Notes under the pieces: model-generated
Seen by the model: the letters and a program-made list of their open reading frames with translations, nothing else
Told to the model about the DNA's origin: nothing
Database searches by the model: none
Source: Spirochaetota bacterium
GTDB taxonomy: Bacteria > Spirochaetota > Spirochaetia > ARS1246
Direction: 5' to 3'
NCBI GenBank assembly: GCA_024275515.1
Contig: JAJRYZ010000302.1
Location: forward strand, 1 to 49,565
DNA length: 49,565 nucleotides
Shown here: one piece after another, positions 34,191 to 43,300 of the stretch
How the letters are laid out: the number at the start of each line of letters is the position of its first letter
How positions within the stretch are numbered: the stretch's first letter is position 1
Program-made: the position numbers and the translations under genes

Positions 34191-34883
34191 GTGGCCGTAT
34201 TGTCCGTGCCGTCGTACGTAATACCGGGAACCTATGTGGAAAATATACGATTTCTTGAGAAAAACGAAGCGATCGACAATATCGAACTCTTGTTCTTCTC
34301 CTTTAATGAAGAGGCGAAATCGCTTCTCCGTGAAGAATTGGCGGGCATCCGGCACTACGCAGGGAGATTCTCCTATTCAGTTCACATGCCCGATCCCCTC
34401 AACGAAGAGCATCGAACGCTTCCGGAGATGTTGCGGCCGATTGCAGACAGATTCGTGGTGCATGCGCCGGCGCAGCATACCGGAGAGTTTGTGGAAAGAA
34501 TAGGTCGATGGCAGGCTGACTACGGCGAGGTTTTTCACATCGAAAACGTCGCCGGACGCGAATTCGAAAAAGTCGTCGGAATACTTGCAGGGGCGCCGGT
34601 GTGCTGCGACACGGGGCATCTTCTTCTGGAAGAACGCATGCCGGCCGAATTTATTAACCATTATGAACAACGCATCGGAGAGATCCATCTTCACGGCATT
34701 TCGAACGGAAAGGATCATTATCCGTTGAATGGAGATGAACGGTGGTTCATCGAGATCGCCCCTTTTTTGGAGCGTTTTGCCGGCATCATGCATCTAGAAA
34801 TATTCGATTACAAAAAAGTCGAGCCAATGATCGATCTCACCGGCCGCTTCCGGAGCGCGGACAACTTACAGGAGCAGTACTAA
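34191..34883 (+). CDS. cbiR: cobamide-remodelling phosphodiesterase, CbiR-like
   Basis: 230 residues with a TIM-barrel AP-endonuclease-2 pattern. Candidate metal ligands come in order: His in VHMPDP, His in FVVHAP, Glu in VFHIENV, Asp/His in VCCDTGHL, His in EIHLHGI, and Glu in HLEIFDY. CbiR, first described in Akkermansia, removes the lower-ligand nucleotide loop of imported cobamides so that they can be rebuilt with a preferred base. Its place between cobU and cobT in a riboswitch-led operon strongly supports this; by sequence alone it could be another sugar-isomerase-like TIM barrel. GTG start with AAGGAG upstream. Confidence 0.75.
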   Translation: MAVLSVPSYVIPGTYVENIRFLEKNEAIDNIELLFFSFNEEAKSLLREELAGIRHYAGRFSYSVHMPDPLNEEHRTLPEMLRPIADRFVVHAPAQHTGEFVERIGRWQADYGEVFHIENVAGREFEKVVGILAGAPVCCDTGHLLLEERMPAEFINHYEQRIGEIHLHGISNGKDHYPLNGDERWFIEIAPFLERFAGIMHLEIFDYKKVEPMIDLTGRFRSADNLQEQY

Positions 34884-35908
34884 TGATTAATACGAACATG
34901 GAAAAGATGCAGCGTCATCTCGACAATCTGACCAAACCCAAGGGTAGCCTCGGCGACCTGGAAGATTTCGCGCTGAAGCTTTCCGCTATTCAGGGGCGAG
35001 TTCCGCCGCGGATAGAGAAACGAATCAACCTTGTCTTTGCCGGCGATCACGGCGTCGCCGACGAAGGCGTATCACTTTACCCGAAGGAAGTGACGGCGCA
35101 GATGGTTCTCAATTTCCTCAAGGGAGGCGCCGCCGTCAATGTTTTGTCGAAGCATTGCGGATCCGACATACGAGTGGTGGACGCCGGCGTGGCTGCAGAT
35201 ATCGACCGCGACGGCGTCCTCGACATGAGAATCGGACCCGGCACACGGAACTTCGCCGAGGAGGAGGCGATGTCCGCGAAAGAGCTCGATTTGTGCCTCG
35301 ATCGGGGTCGAGACCTTGCCTCGCAGGTTGTCCGAGAAGGCTTCGATCTAGTTTCAATCGGTGACATGGGAATCGCAAACACCACAACCGCCGCGGCGCT
35401 ACTTGCAGCCAACGGTCTTGCCCTCGAGGAAGTCGTGGACAGGGGTACAGGGATCGATGATGAAACGCTTCGTCACAAACGAAGCGTTATCGCGGCGGCG
35501 TTGGACCGGCATGGGCCCTTCACCGACGTGTATGCATCGATGCGGTGTCTCGGCGGCTTTGAGATCTGCATGATGACGGGATTCGTTCTCGGACTGAGGG
35601 GAAAAGGAATCGCCTGCGTGATCGACGGCTTTCCGGTAACTTCGGCGGCCTTCCTGGCGTGGCGCATCGATCACGAAGTAACCGGGTTTCTCTTCGCCGG
35701 TCACAAGTCCAAGGTGAAAGGGCATGCCGTTGCTCTCGGAAAGATGGGGCTCAAGCCGATACTCGACCTCAACATGCGGCTCGGTGAGGGCACGGGCGCA
35801 GTCCTCGGCGGCTTCCTCGTTTCGATCGCGGCCAAGCTGTCCACCGAAATGGCGTCCTTTGATTCCGCGGGAGTGTCGAGGAGCGGAGGAGATGAAAAGG
35901 CTTACTAA
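34883..35908 (+). CDS. cobT: nicotinate-nucleotide--dimethylbenzimidazole phosphoribosyltransferase
   Basis: Activates the lower-ligand base to alpha-ribazole phosphate. 341 residues, usual length. 'LTKPKGSLGDLEDFALKLSAIQG', 'VFAGDHGVADEGVSLYPKEVTAQMV', 'GDMGIANTTTAAAL' and 'GFEICMMTGFVLG' are family hallmarks, and the catalytic Glu is expected near EGTGAVLGG. The ATG overlaps the cbiR stop (TAATG), and 17 bp are shared with cobS. Confidence 0.95.
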   Translation: MINTNMEKMQRHLDNLTKPKGSLGDLEDFALKLSAIQGRVPPRIEKRINLVFAGDHGVADEGVSLYPKEVTAQMVLNFLKGGAAVNVLSKHCGSDIRVVDAGVAADIDRDGVLDMRIGPGTRNFAEEEAMSAKELDLCLDRGRDLASQVVREGFDLVSIGDMGIANTTTAAALLAANGLALEEVVDRGTGIDDETLRHKRSVIAAALDRHGPFTDVYASMRCLGGFEICMMTGFVLGLRGKGIACVIDGFPVTSAAFLAWRIDHEVTGFLFAGHKSKVKGHAVALGKMGLKPILDLNMRLGEGTGAVLGGFLVSIAAKLSTEMASFDSAGVSRSGGDEKAY

Positions 35909-36701
35909 TTCTCTTCTTACGACTTTCGCCCTCGTAAGTCGCATACCGTTGAAATGCAGGATAGAGCCGGTCTACGAGTACACCGTTTTCTTTCTGCCCG
36001 TCATGGGGATAGTCGTCGGGGCTCTCGACTTGGTGGGTGGATTCGCAGCCCAGGTTCTGTTCGGAGACAGCTTCCTCGTCGCGGTCTCAATAGTGGTTTT
36101 CCAGTATGGCCTTTTCAACATCTTCCACTTCGACGGTTTACTCGACAGCGCGGACGCGTTACTCGTCTTTGGGGAACGCCGGAAACGGCTCGAAATTCTC
36201 AAGGACGTCAAGATCGGATCCTTCGCCCTGTTCGGCGGTATCGTCTACATGTGCACAAAGCTCTACGTGCTCTTTCGCGGCGTCGCGTTTCTGCGCACAT
36301 ACCCGGAACCCGCGATGGACGGCCTCGCCGCCGCGGTGTTGATGTTCTCTCACGCCGTCTCCGGCCGGGCCGCTGCGGCCTTTATCCCGTGCCTGGTTGC
36401 GCCGGCGCGACCCGACGGTCTCGGCGCCCTCCTCGGAGGCAGCAGCTTCGGACACGCGGCCGCCGGCACCATACTCGCCCTCCTCCCCGTTACCGTCCTG
36501 TGGGGGGCATCACCGCGAGCGGTCGATGTCGTCGGCTGGGTTCCGCTGCTGTCTTTTCTTTCGATTCCGGCGGCCGGTGCGGTTGCCGGAATCGCCTACA
36601 AAAAAAAGATCGGCGGGTATACCGGCGACGCTCTCGGATTGGCCGTCGAGCTTGGGGAACTGATCCATCTCATCCTCTTTTTTCTGTTGATGGGAGTGTG
36701 A
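35892..36701 (+). CDS. cobS: adenosylcobinamide-GDP ribazoletransferase
   Basis: Membrane enzyme that joins AdoCbi-GDP and alpha-ribazole (phosphate) in the last step of cobamide assembly. 269 residues with several hydrophobic segments and the metal-binding segment FHFDGLLDSADALL...RLEILKDVKIGSFALFG. ATG 35892 has GGAGGAG upstream and lies within the end of cobT. Confidence 0.93.
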   Translation: MKRLTNSLLTTFALVSRIPLKCRIEPVYEYTVFFLPVMGIVVGALDLVGGFAAQVLFGDSFLVAVSIVVFQYGLFNIFHFDGLLDSADALLVFGERRKRLEILKDVKIGSFALFGGIVYMCTKLYVLFRGVAFLRTYPEPAMDGLAAAVLMFSHAVSGRAAAAFIPCLVAPARPDGLGALLGGSSFGHAAAGTILALLPVTVLWGASPRAVDVVGWVPLLSFLSIPAAGAVAGIAYKKKIGGYTGDALGLAVELGELIHLILFFLLMGV

Positions 36702-36702
36702 C

Positions 36703-39288
36703 ATGAGCAGAGTGCACGGAGGGAACTTGCTCCACGTTGCTTCCGAATTCGGAATCCCGGTCGAATCGCTTGTGGACTACAGCGCCGGCATCAATCCTCT
36801 CGGCCCGCCTGCGTGGTTCCGGCAGGTGATCAGCCGGAACCTGGAAATGATCGCCCGCTATCCGGATCCACGAAATCTGAATTTCAGACACGCCGCGGCC
36901 GATTTCCACGGTGTGACCCCCGGGCAAGTCGTTGCGGGAAACGGCGCAAGCGAGCTCATTTTCGTGCTTCCCCGTCTCTTCGGAATCCGGCGGGCACTCA
37001 TTCCCGTCCCCTCCTACGGCGACTACATGCACGCGTGCCACGCGGCCGGCGTCAAGGTCGAATCGGTGCATCTGCGGCCGGAGGACGACTTCCGGGTGGA
37101 ATTCGATGCGGTGGAGTCACGCCTCCTCGATAACCGCGAGCGTAAGACGATGGTGTGGCTCGGACAGCCGAACAATCCTACCGGCATGACATTCGAGACC
37201 GATCGCTTCGCCGAGCTGTGCCGCAAGCACAGCGAATGCGTTTTCGTGGTGGACGAATCCTTCGCCGATTACGTGGAGGGATACGCAAGCATTATTTCAC
37301 TCGGGCTCCCAAACGTTGTGGTGCTGAGAAGTCTCACGAAGTTTTACGGCGTGCCGGGTCTTCGGATCGGTTACGCCGTCTCAAACCCTGATATCGTCGG
37401 CGTCATAAACGACACGCTGCCCACGTGGTCGGTCAACGCACCGGCACAGACCTTCGCCGTCAAGGCTCTCGGCGACGTGGACTATCAGGTTCGCAGCAGA
37501 GAGTTCATGACCTCCGAGCGCCGCCGCTTCGCCTTGCATCTGGCGAAAATACCCGGGATAACGGTTTTCGAAAGCGAAGCGAGTTTTCTTCTTTTGAGAA
37601 TCGCCGGAGTATCATCGGCGGACTTCCACCGGCGTCTGCTGGAAGTCGGATTCGTCGTCAGAACATGTGATGATTTTGCCGGCCTGGGCTCCGAGTATGT
37701 TCGTATCGCCGTCCGGACCGATAAAGAAAACGACCGTCTATGCGCGGCGATGCAGGAAGTGTTATCGCCGAAAGCTCGCGTCCGCTCGCGCAGAAAGCGG
37801 AAACGAGCCGCGCGACTTATGATTCAAGGTACCGCCTCGAATGCCGGCAAGAGCGTGGTGACGGCCGCCATGTGCCGGATACTTCTAAAAGAGGGCGTGC
37901 GGGTCGCGCCTTTCAAAGCCCAGAATATGTCGCTTAACTCCTATGTTACCGCAGACGGCGGGGAGATGGGCCGCGCCCAGGTCGTTCAAGCTCAGGCATG
38001 CCGAATCGATCCCGACGTACGGATGAATCCGGTGCTTCTGAAGCCTGGTTCGAACACCGGTTCACAAGTGATTCTCCGTGGAAAGCCGATCGGTTTCATG
38101 GAAGCCGGTGAATACTACGCTGATAAGACGAGACTGTTTAGAGAAGTAACTCGTTGCTTTGACGATCTGGCAGGCGAATATGACGCTGTCGTCATCGAAG
38201 GCGCCGGCAGTCCGGGGGAGGTCAATCTCAAAAAGAACGACATTGTGAATATGAGAATGGCGGCGTATGCCGAGGCGCCCGTTCTCCTCGTCGGAGACAT
38301 CGATCGCGGGGGAGTGTTCGCTTCCTTCGTCGGCACTCTGGAAGTCCTGGAAGAGTGGGAACGGAAGCTGATCAGGGGATTTCTCATCAACAAATTCAGG
38401 GGAGACGTCGATCTGCTCGAACCGGCGATTGCCTACACCTTCGACCACACCGGCAAACCGACGCTCGGGATTATTCCGATGATTCGCGATCTGAGTATCC
38501 CCGACGAGGACTCGGTCGGCTTCAAGACGGCCCGGACTGCTCCCGACCATGAAATAACGGACGATTCGATAACGATCGGCCTCGTCGATCTCCCCCATAT
38601 ATCGAATTTCACCGATTTCGATCCGCTCGAGAACGAACCGGACGTCAATCTCAGAGTAGTGAGGCACACCGGCGAAATAGACGGGTGCGATGCGATCGTC
38701 ATACCCGGTTCAAAGAATGTCTTTGCCGATTTGCGGTATTTGAAGGAAACAGGGATCGCATCGCGTATCGTCCGAGCCGCGGAGGCAAAGGAGTGTACGG
38801 TCATCGGGATCTGCGGCGGGTACCAGATGCTCGGGCGGTCGCTCTCCGATCCCCGGAACGTAGAATCCACCGACGGGACCGTATCCGGCCTCGGACTCCT
38901 CGCAGTCGATACGGTGCTCGGAAAAGACAAGATCCTGGGGCAAACCTCGGCGCGACATCTTGAAAGCGGCTTAAAGCTTCAAGGATACGAGATCCACCAC
39001 GGAAGGACCGTCTGTGACGGCATGAAGCCCTGGATCGAACGATCGGATGCGGAGATCATCGGGGTTTCTCACCCGAACGTAGAGATCCACGGCACCTACC
39101 TGCACGGGGTCTTCGATGCCGACGAGTTCCGCCGATGGTTTCTCGACCGTCTTCGAGTACGAAAAGGGCTCGCCCCTCTAAAAGAAGTGATGTACGTGCA
39201 CGACATCGAGCCTTCACTCGACAATCTTGCGGCAATCGTCAGAGACCACGTCGATCTTGGTGCGATCTTGAGAATCATGGGGCTTTGA
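36703..39288 (+). CDS. threonine-phosphate decarboxylase / cobyric acid synthase fusion (CobD-CobQ)
   Basis: 861 residues joining two corrinoid enzymes that are usually separate. Residues 1-~357 are a HisC-like PLP decarboxylase (CobD) that makes (R)-1-amino-2-propanol phosphate: HGGNL, 'YSAGINPLGPP', 'LGQPNNPTG', and PLP lysine Lys213 in SLTKFYG. A basic linker (358-372) leads to CobQ/CbiP (373-861), which amidates adenosylcobyrinate diamide: MIQGTASNAGKSVVTAAMC, KAQNMSLNSYVT, GATase Cys704 in GICGGYQML and His796 (with His801) in HGTYLHGVF. No frameshift is needed. It starts 2 bp after cobS and feeds CbiB, encoded next. Confidence 0.92.
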   Translation: MSRVHGGNLLHVASEFGIPVESLVDYSAGINPLGPPAWFRQVISRNLEMIARYPDPRNLNFRHAAADFHGVTPGQVVAGNGASELIFVLPRLFGIRRALIPVPSYGDYMHACHAAGVKVESVHLRPEDDFRVEFDAVESRLLDNRERKTMVWLGQPNNPTGMTFETDRFAELCRKHSECVFVVDESFADYVEGYASIISLGLPNVVVLRSLTKFYGVPGLRIGYAVSNPDIVGVINDTLPTWSVNAPAQTFAVKALGDVDYQVRSREFMTSERRRFALHLAKIPGITVFESEASFLLLRIAGVSSADFHRRLLEVGFVVRTCDDFAGLGSEYVRIAVRTDKENDRLCAAMQEVLSPKARVRSRRKRKRAARLMIQGTASNAGKSVVTAAMCRILLKEGVRVAPFKAQNMSLNSYVTADGGEMGRAQVVQAQACRIDPDVRMNPVLLKPGSNTGSQVILRGKPIGFMEAGEYYADKTRLFREVTRCFDDLAGEYDAVVIEGAGSPGEVNLKKNDIVNMRMAAYAEAPVLLVGDIDRGGVFASFVGTLEVLEEWERKLIRGFLINKFRGDVDLLEPAIAYTFDHTGKPTLGIIPMIRDLSIPDEDSVGFKTARTAPDHEITDDSITIGLVDLPHISNFTDFDPLENEPDVNLRVVRHTGEIDGCDAIVIPGSKNVFADLRYLKETGIASRIVRAAEAKECTVIGICGGYQMLGRSLSDPRNVESTDGTVSGLGLLAVDTVLGKDKILGQTSARHLESGLKLQGYEIHHGRTVCDGMKPWIERSDAEIIGVSHPNVEIHGTYLHGVFDADEFRRWFLDRLRVRKGLAPLKEVMYVHDIEPSLDNLAAIVRDHVDLGAILRIMGL

Positions 39289-39292
39289 CGAC

Positions 39293-40261
39293 GTGCCGAC
39301 TCTTCTCCTCAGCCTGCTGATCGCCGTGGCGGCCGACACCGTTATCGGCGATCCGCAATGGCGTTTACATCCTGTACGACTTGCAGGCACGGTCGCCTCG
39401 TTTTTCGAACGGATGTACCGCGACGTCCTTTCCAATGAGTCGATCGCCGGAATCATCACGTGGTGGTCCGTGACGATCGTAACCATGTTCGCCGCAGCCG
39501 TGCCGCTGATCGTCGCGAAGTTCCTGGGAGACGCATTCTTCGTCGCGGTATCTGCGCTCTGCATCTATTTCTCCATCGCGCCCAGAGATCTGGCGAAACA
39601 CGCCGTCGATGTCGCGCGCGCTCTACGGATGGGTGATATCGCCGAAGCAAGAAAACGGACCGGCCGCATGGTGAGCAGAGACGTCTCAAGAATCGGCCGC
39701 GACGGCCTAGTACGCGCCGTGATAGAGAGTACCGCCGAAAACGTAGTCGACGGAGCAACGGCGCCGCTCCTCTTCGCGGCGCTTTTCGGCCCTCTGGGCG
39801 CCGTATTCTACAGAACGGTGAACACGATGGATGCGATGTTCGGATACAAGAACGAACGGTACCTGCGGTTCGGGCGATTTGCTGCGAAGGCCGACGATGT
39901 CTGTGCGTGGCTGCCCGCGCGCATTACGGGACCGCTGCTCTGCTTGAGTGCCCCGCCGGCCGGAGGCAGTTTTTTCTCCGCGGTTCGAATGCTGCGACGA
40001 GATCGCAATAATCATGAAAGTCCGAACGCCGGCATCGCCGAATCGGCGGCGGCGGGGGCGATGGGCATCCGACTGGGAGGTCCCGGTTCGTATTTCGGAA
40101 CCGTTGTGAACAAGCCGTATCTCGGCGATCCTCTCAGAGAGCCGACGGTGTCCGACATCCGGCGAATGATAGTCATGATGTACGGCGCAACGTTGCTCAC
40201 CGCGGCGTTGTCCGCCGCCATGATTCTCCTAAAAACTCATATAGTAGAGGGGCTGTCGTGA
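39293..40261 (+). CDS. cbiB: adenosylcobinamide-phosphate synthase
   Basis: Joins cobyric acid and the aminopropanol (phosphate) made by CobD. 322-residue membrane protein with five or so helices. Conserved: 'DTVIGDPQWRLHPVRLAGTVASFFER', 'ESTAENVVDGATAPLLFAALFGPLGAVFYRTVNTMDAMFGYKNERY', and 'NAGIAESAAAGAMGIRLGG'. GTG start at 39293; overlaps the next gene by 4 bp (GTGA). Confidence 0.93.
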   Translation: MPTLLLSLLIAVAADTVIGDPQWRLHPVRLAGTVASFFERMYRDVLSNESIAGIITWWSVTIVTMFAAAVPLIVAKFLGDAFFVAVSALCIYFSIAPRDLAKHAVDVARALRMGDIAEARKRTGRMVSRDVSRIGRDGLVRAVIESTAENVVDGATAPLLFAALFGPLGAVFYRTVNTMDAMFGYKNERYLRFGRFAAKADDVCAWLPARITGPLLCLSAPPAGGSFFSAVRMLRRDRNNHESPNAGIAESAAAGAMGIRLGGPGSYFGTVVNKPYLGDPLREPTVSDIRRMIVMMYGATLLTAALSAAMILLKTHIVEGLS

Positions 40262-40773
40262 AGGGATACGTACAGGTGTACACGGGCGAAGGCAAAGGAA
40301 AAACGACGGCGGCATTCGGCTTATGTCTTCGGGCAGCGGGCGCGGGACTGAAAGTCTACATCGGGCAGTTTCTGAAAAAGGGACGCTTCAACGAACACCG
40401 AAGTTTGGACAGATTGGACGACCTTATCACCGTCCGTCAATTCGGAATGCCCGGGTTCATTCTCGGTCACCCCACCGAAGAAGATGTCTCCGGGGCCGTG
40501 GCGGGCCTATCTGAGATCGAGGCCGCCATGAAGTGCGGAATCTATGATGTCATCATCATCGACGAGATCAACGTGGCCGTTCACTATGGGCTCGTTCCGC
40601 TTCCGCGGGTGTTGGATCTCATCCGGAACAAAGCGGAGGATGTCGAGCTTGTGCTGACCGGTAGATATGCCCCCCAAGAAATCATAGACATGGCCGATCT
40701 CGTTACCGAGATGCGCCTCGTTAAGCACTATCACGCGAACGGCGTATCTGCTCGCAAAGGAATAGAGCGTTAG
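40258..40773 (+). CDS. cobO: cob(I)yrinic acid a,c-diamide adenosyltransferase (CobA/CobO/BtuR type)
   Basis: 171 residues. 'GYVQVYTGEGKGKTTAAFGLCLRAAGAGLKVYIGQFLKKG' has the P-loop, followed by 'DVIIIDEINVAVHYGLVP' and 'ELVLTGRYAPQEIIDMADLVTEM'. It transfers the adenosyl group of ATP to cob(I)alamin-type corrinoids, giving the coenzyme form. Last gene of the corrinoid operon. Confidence 0.94.
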   Translation: MKGYVQVYTGEGKGKTTAAFGLCLRAAGAGLKVYIGQFLKKGRFNEHRSLDRLDDLITVRQFGMPGFILGHPTEEDVSGAVAGLSEIEAAMKCGIYDVIIIDEINVAVHYGLVPLPRVLDLIRNKAEDVELVLTGRYAPQEIIDMADLVTEMRLVKHYHANGVSARKGIER

Positions 40774-41161
40774 GCGCCGAGAACTCTCATCATTCGGTAT
40801 ATCGACGGAACCTCCGGATGGCGCCCTGCGTATGCAGTCGGCGGCCGCTCCGGCGCCGATTTGCCGCGAGGATATAGGAAAGGCGGCGATCCGGCCGGCT
40901 ATATCCATCTTCACTTCGGAAGCACTCCGGAGGCCGCCGCTGCCGCTTCGACCATCCGAAATACCGGTCCTGCGGCGCGATCTTCCGGGCCGAGGCTATC
41001 TCGCCGGGGCGCGCTTCGTGCGTGTTGTGATCGGCCTCGTGCTGTGCTACCATGCATCGTAGATTTCCCGGCCGTACGATCCGTACGAGAGTATCCGAAG
41101 TCGAACCTTTATCTTCGGAGATCGTTCTTTTTTTCGGTCGGCTCTATCAGGTTGGACAGGC
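40774..41161. other. gap between the corrinoid and ATP synthase operons
   Basis: 388 bp without a convincing gene; no atpI-like, atpZ-like or other coding pattern was recognised on either strand. It contains a weak candidate promoter for atp: TTGTGA (41025-41030), 17-bp spacer, TACCAT (41048-41053). No GC-rich hairpin plus T-run was found after cobO. Confidence 0.4.
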
Positions 41162-42019
41162 ATGATGAAACCCGGGTGCGTCATCGTCGCTATACTTTTG
41201 GTTCTCCCTCTGCCACTGTTCGCTCAGGGTGGTGACGTAACTGCCGAACTCTTCGATCACGTGCTCGACGGTCGTACCCTCGACCTGTTCCCGTTTCTTC
41301 CGAAGCTCCATCTCGTCCGCGGCATGACCGTTGACCGGCTCATGCTGCTGCTCTCGGCAGGAATAGTCTACGCCGCGTTCGCCATTACGTTCCGCCGACC
41401 CTCGCTCAAGCCGCGGGGTGCAGCGTCGGCCCTCGAAAGCCTGGTGCTTCTCGTCCGCGATGAAATGGTGTATCCGGTCATGGGCGAGGAGAAGGGGGAC
41501 AAGTGGGTGCCTTTCTTCACCACCCTTTTTCTCTTTCTTCTCGTCATGAATTTCCTCGGGTTGATTCCGGCGTTCAAGACAGCGACCGGAAGCATCACCG
41601 TTACATCGGCACTCGCGCTGGTCGTCCTGGTGCTGATCTTCGTCACCGGCATCCGGAGTCTCGGGCTCGGCTCATTCTTCCGGAACCTGTACCCGAAGGG
41701 AACGGTGGTGCCGCTCGGGCTTTTCGTCGCGGTGCTGGAGTTCGTCGGCATTTTCATCCGTTCGGTGGTATTGAGCCTGCGGATATTCGCGAACATGTTC
41801 GCCGGGCACCTCGCGATTCTCTCGTTTCTGGTGCTCATGATCGTCCTGAATCCATTCTTCGCGGTGGTCTCGTTGCCCTTTGCGTTGTTTACCTACGCCC
41901 TTGAGGTGCTGGTGGCGCTAATCCAGGCGGTCGTCTTCACGTTGCTCAGCTGTATCTTTATCGACATGGCGGGAAGCGCCCACGAGGCGCCTGCCGAAGA
42001 GAAAAAGGAGAAGGAATAA
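41162..42019 (+). CDS. atpB: F1Fo ATP synthase subunit a
   Basis: Proton-channel stator subunit in the membrane. 285 residues (ATG 41162; ATG 41165 is also possible). It begins with a signal-like hydrophobic segment ending LFAQ and an acidic extracytoplasmic stretch, as in Bacteroidetes/Chlorobi-like subunits a, then five or six helices. The essential arginine is in LSLRIFANMFAGH (helix 4), and 'ALEVLVALIQAVVFTLLSCIFI' closes the channel. Charged C-terminal tail (EEKKEKE). Confidence 0.94.
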   Translation: MMKPGCVIVAILLVLPLPLFAQGGDVTAELFDHVLDGRTLDLFPFLPKLHLVRGMTVDRLMLLLSAGIVYAAFAITFRRPSLKPRGAASALESLVLLVRDEMVYPVMGEEKGDKWVPFFTTLFLFLLVMNFLGLIPAFKTATGSITVTSALALVVLVLIFVTGIRSLGLGSFFRNLYPKGTVVPLGLFVAVLEFVGIFIRSVVLSLRIFANMFAGHLAILSFLVLMIVLNPFFAVVSLPFALFTYALEVLVALIQAVVFTLLSCIFIDMAGSAHEAPAEEKKEKE

Positions 42020-42020
42020 T

Positions 42021-42251
42021 ATGGATCTGACCTCGTTGTCTCACGCGATCGCCGCCATCGCGGCCGGCCTCGGCGCCGCAGGCGGTGGTCTCGGTATCGG
42101 TCTCATCGGCGCCAAAGGACTCGAAGCGATCGCTCGGCAGCCGTCGGAAAAGAAGGACATCCGGACGAACATGATCCTGATGGCCGCGCTCGTCGAGGGG
42201 CTGGCCTTTTTCAGCGCCATCATCGCTCTTCTGGTTATCTTCATGAAGTAG
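42021..42251 (+). CDS. atpE: F1Fo ATP synthase subunit c
   Basis: 76-residue hairpin: helix 1 rich in Gly/Ala (GGGLGIGLIGAKG), polar loop ARQPSEKKD, and helix 2 with the ion-carrying Glu59 in ALVEGLAFFS. The Na+-type ligands are missing: Ile26 sits where Na+ rings have Gln, and Gly60 follows the glutamate instead of Ser/Thr. This predicts a proton-driven ring. It starts 1 bp after atpB. Confidence 0.95.
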   Translation: MDLTSLSHAIAAIAAGLGAAGGGLGIGLIGAKGLEAIARQPSEKKDIRTNMILMAALVEGLAFFSAIIALLVIFMK

Positions 42252-42268
42252 GAAAAGGGTCGAGCTCA

Positions 42269-42751
42269 ATGGCATTGTTCAAGATCGATCCCGGTCTGGC
42301 CATCTGGACCTGGATCACCTTCGGAGTCCTTCTGGTTCTGCTGCAACGGTACGTGTTCCCGTCGCTGCTGCGAAACATCAGAAACCGCGAAGCGACGATC
42401 GCACGGTCGGTCGACAACGCAATGAAAATCGAACGGCGTCTCCAGGAGATCGAGGAGGAGCGCGCGGAGGCGGTGCGACGGTCACGGGCCGAAGCGGAAG
42501 AGATCCTGCACCGGACGCGGGAGAAAGCCGAGGCGCTCAGACAGGAGCTCCTCGAGCAAGCCGAACGTGAGGCCGAGGACGTTCTGGTCCGCGCCCGCGC
42601 TACGATCGAGGAAGAACGGGCGGCGGCGGTCGACTCGATCCGCACCGAGCTGGCGAAGTTTGCCTGCGATACCGCCGAGACCATCATCGGTCGGTCGTTC
42701 ACCTCCAACGAGGACCGCGAATGGTCGAAGGAGCTCGTCAACACGATATGA
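42269..42751 (+). CDS. atpF: F1Fo ATP synthase subunit b
   Basis: 160 residues: one N-terminal membrane helix (WTWITFGVLLVLLQRYVFPSLL) and then a long charged right-handed coiled coil (EIEEERAEAVRRSRAEAEEILHR and on) that forms the peripheral stalk. Overlaps atpH as ATGA. Confidence 0.93.
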   Translation: MALFKIDPGLAIWTWITFGVLLVLLQRYVFPSLLRNIRNREATIARSVDNAMKIERRLQEIEEERAEAVRRSRAEAEEILHRTREKAEALRQELLEQAEREAEDVLVRARATIEEERAAAVDSIRTELAKFACDTAETIIGRSFTSNEDREWSKELVNTI

Positions 42752-43287
42752 GCGGCATCGGGGTTGCGGTTCGGTACGCGACGGCATTACTCGAAGTAGC
42801 CGCCGAGCAGAGGCTGACCGCCTCGGTCGAGGCCGACATACGTTCGATGCGACGGATCCTCGCGGAGGTTCCGGGCGTACGGGAGTACTGTCTCCGTCTG
42901 CGACCCCGGCGCGAACTGGACATGACGCTGGTGGAAACGGCGTTCGTCCCTTACCTCGGCGAGTTGACCGCCAACACGCTTCGTACGGCGGTGCGGAACG
43001 GTCGTGTGGCGGCGCTGCCGTTCATCCCCGACGCCTTCGAGCGGGTTGCCGCACGGCGATCGGATACGGTCGCCGTAAGCCTCGAGACTGCACGGCCGGC
43101 GGACCCCGAGCTGCTTAGATCGGTCGAGGCGAGGATGAGCAGAAGGACCGGCAGGACAGTAGCGCTTCGCGCGCGCGTGGTTCCCGAGCTCCTCGGAGGG
43201 ATGAGGATTACCTGGGAGAACCGCGTTCTCGATCTCTCCGCAGCCGGACGGGCGAAAAAACTGCGGTCGGTCCTCCTCTCGGAGTGA
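42748..43287 (+). CDS. atpH: F1Fo ATP synthase subunit delta
   Basis: 179 residues. N-terminal helical domain '[16 protein letters not shown]', C-terminal '[32 protein letters not shown]', the usual OSCP/delta ending. Links the stalk to the top of F1. This F1 head carries an unusual alpha subunit (next gene), so delta's partner surface may be affected. Confidence 0.92.
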   Translation: MSGIGVAVRYATALLEVAAEQRLTASVEADIRSMRRILAEVPGVREYCLRLRPRRELDMTLVETAFVPYLGELTANTLRTAVRNGRVAALPFIPDAFERVAARRSDTVAVSLETARPADPELLRSVEARMSRRTGRTVALRARVVPELLGGMRITWENRVLDLSAAGRAKKLRSVLLSE

Positions 43288-43300
43288 ATCAGGAACTGAT

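Noticed and set aside
40774-41161. An atpI or atpZ gene before atpB
   Set aside because: No membrane-helix pattern or start with a ribosome site was found.
42021-42251. Sodium-translocating ATP synthase
   Set aside because: Gln and Ser/Thr ligands of Na+ rings are missing in subunit c.
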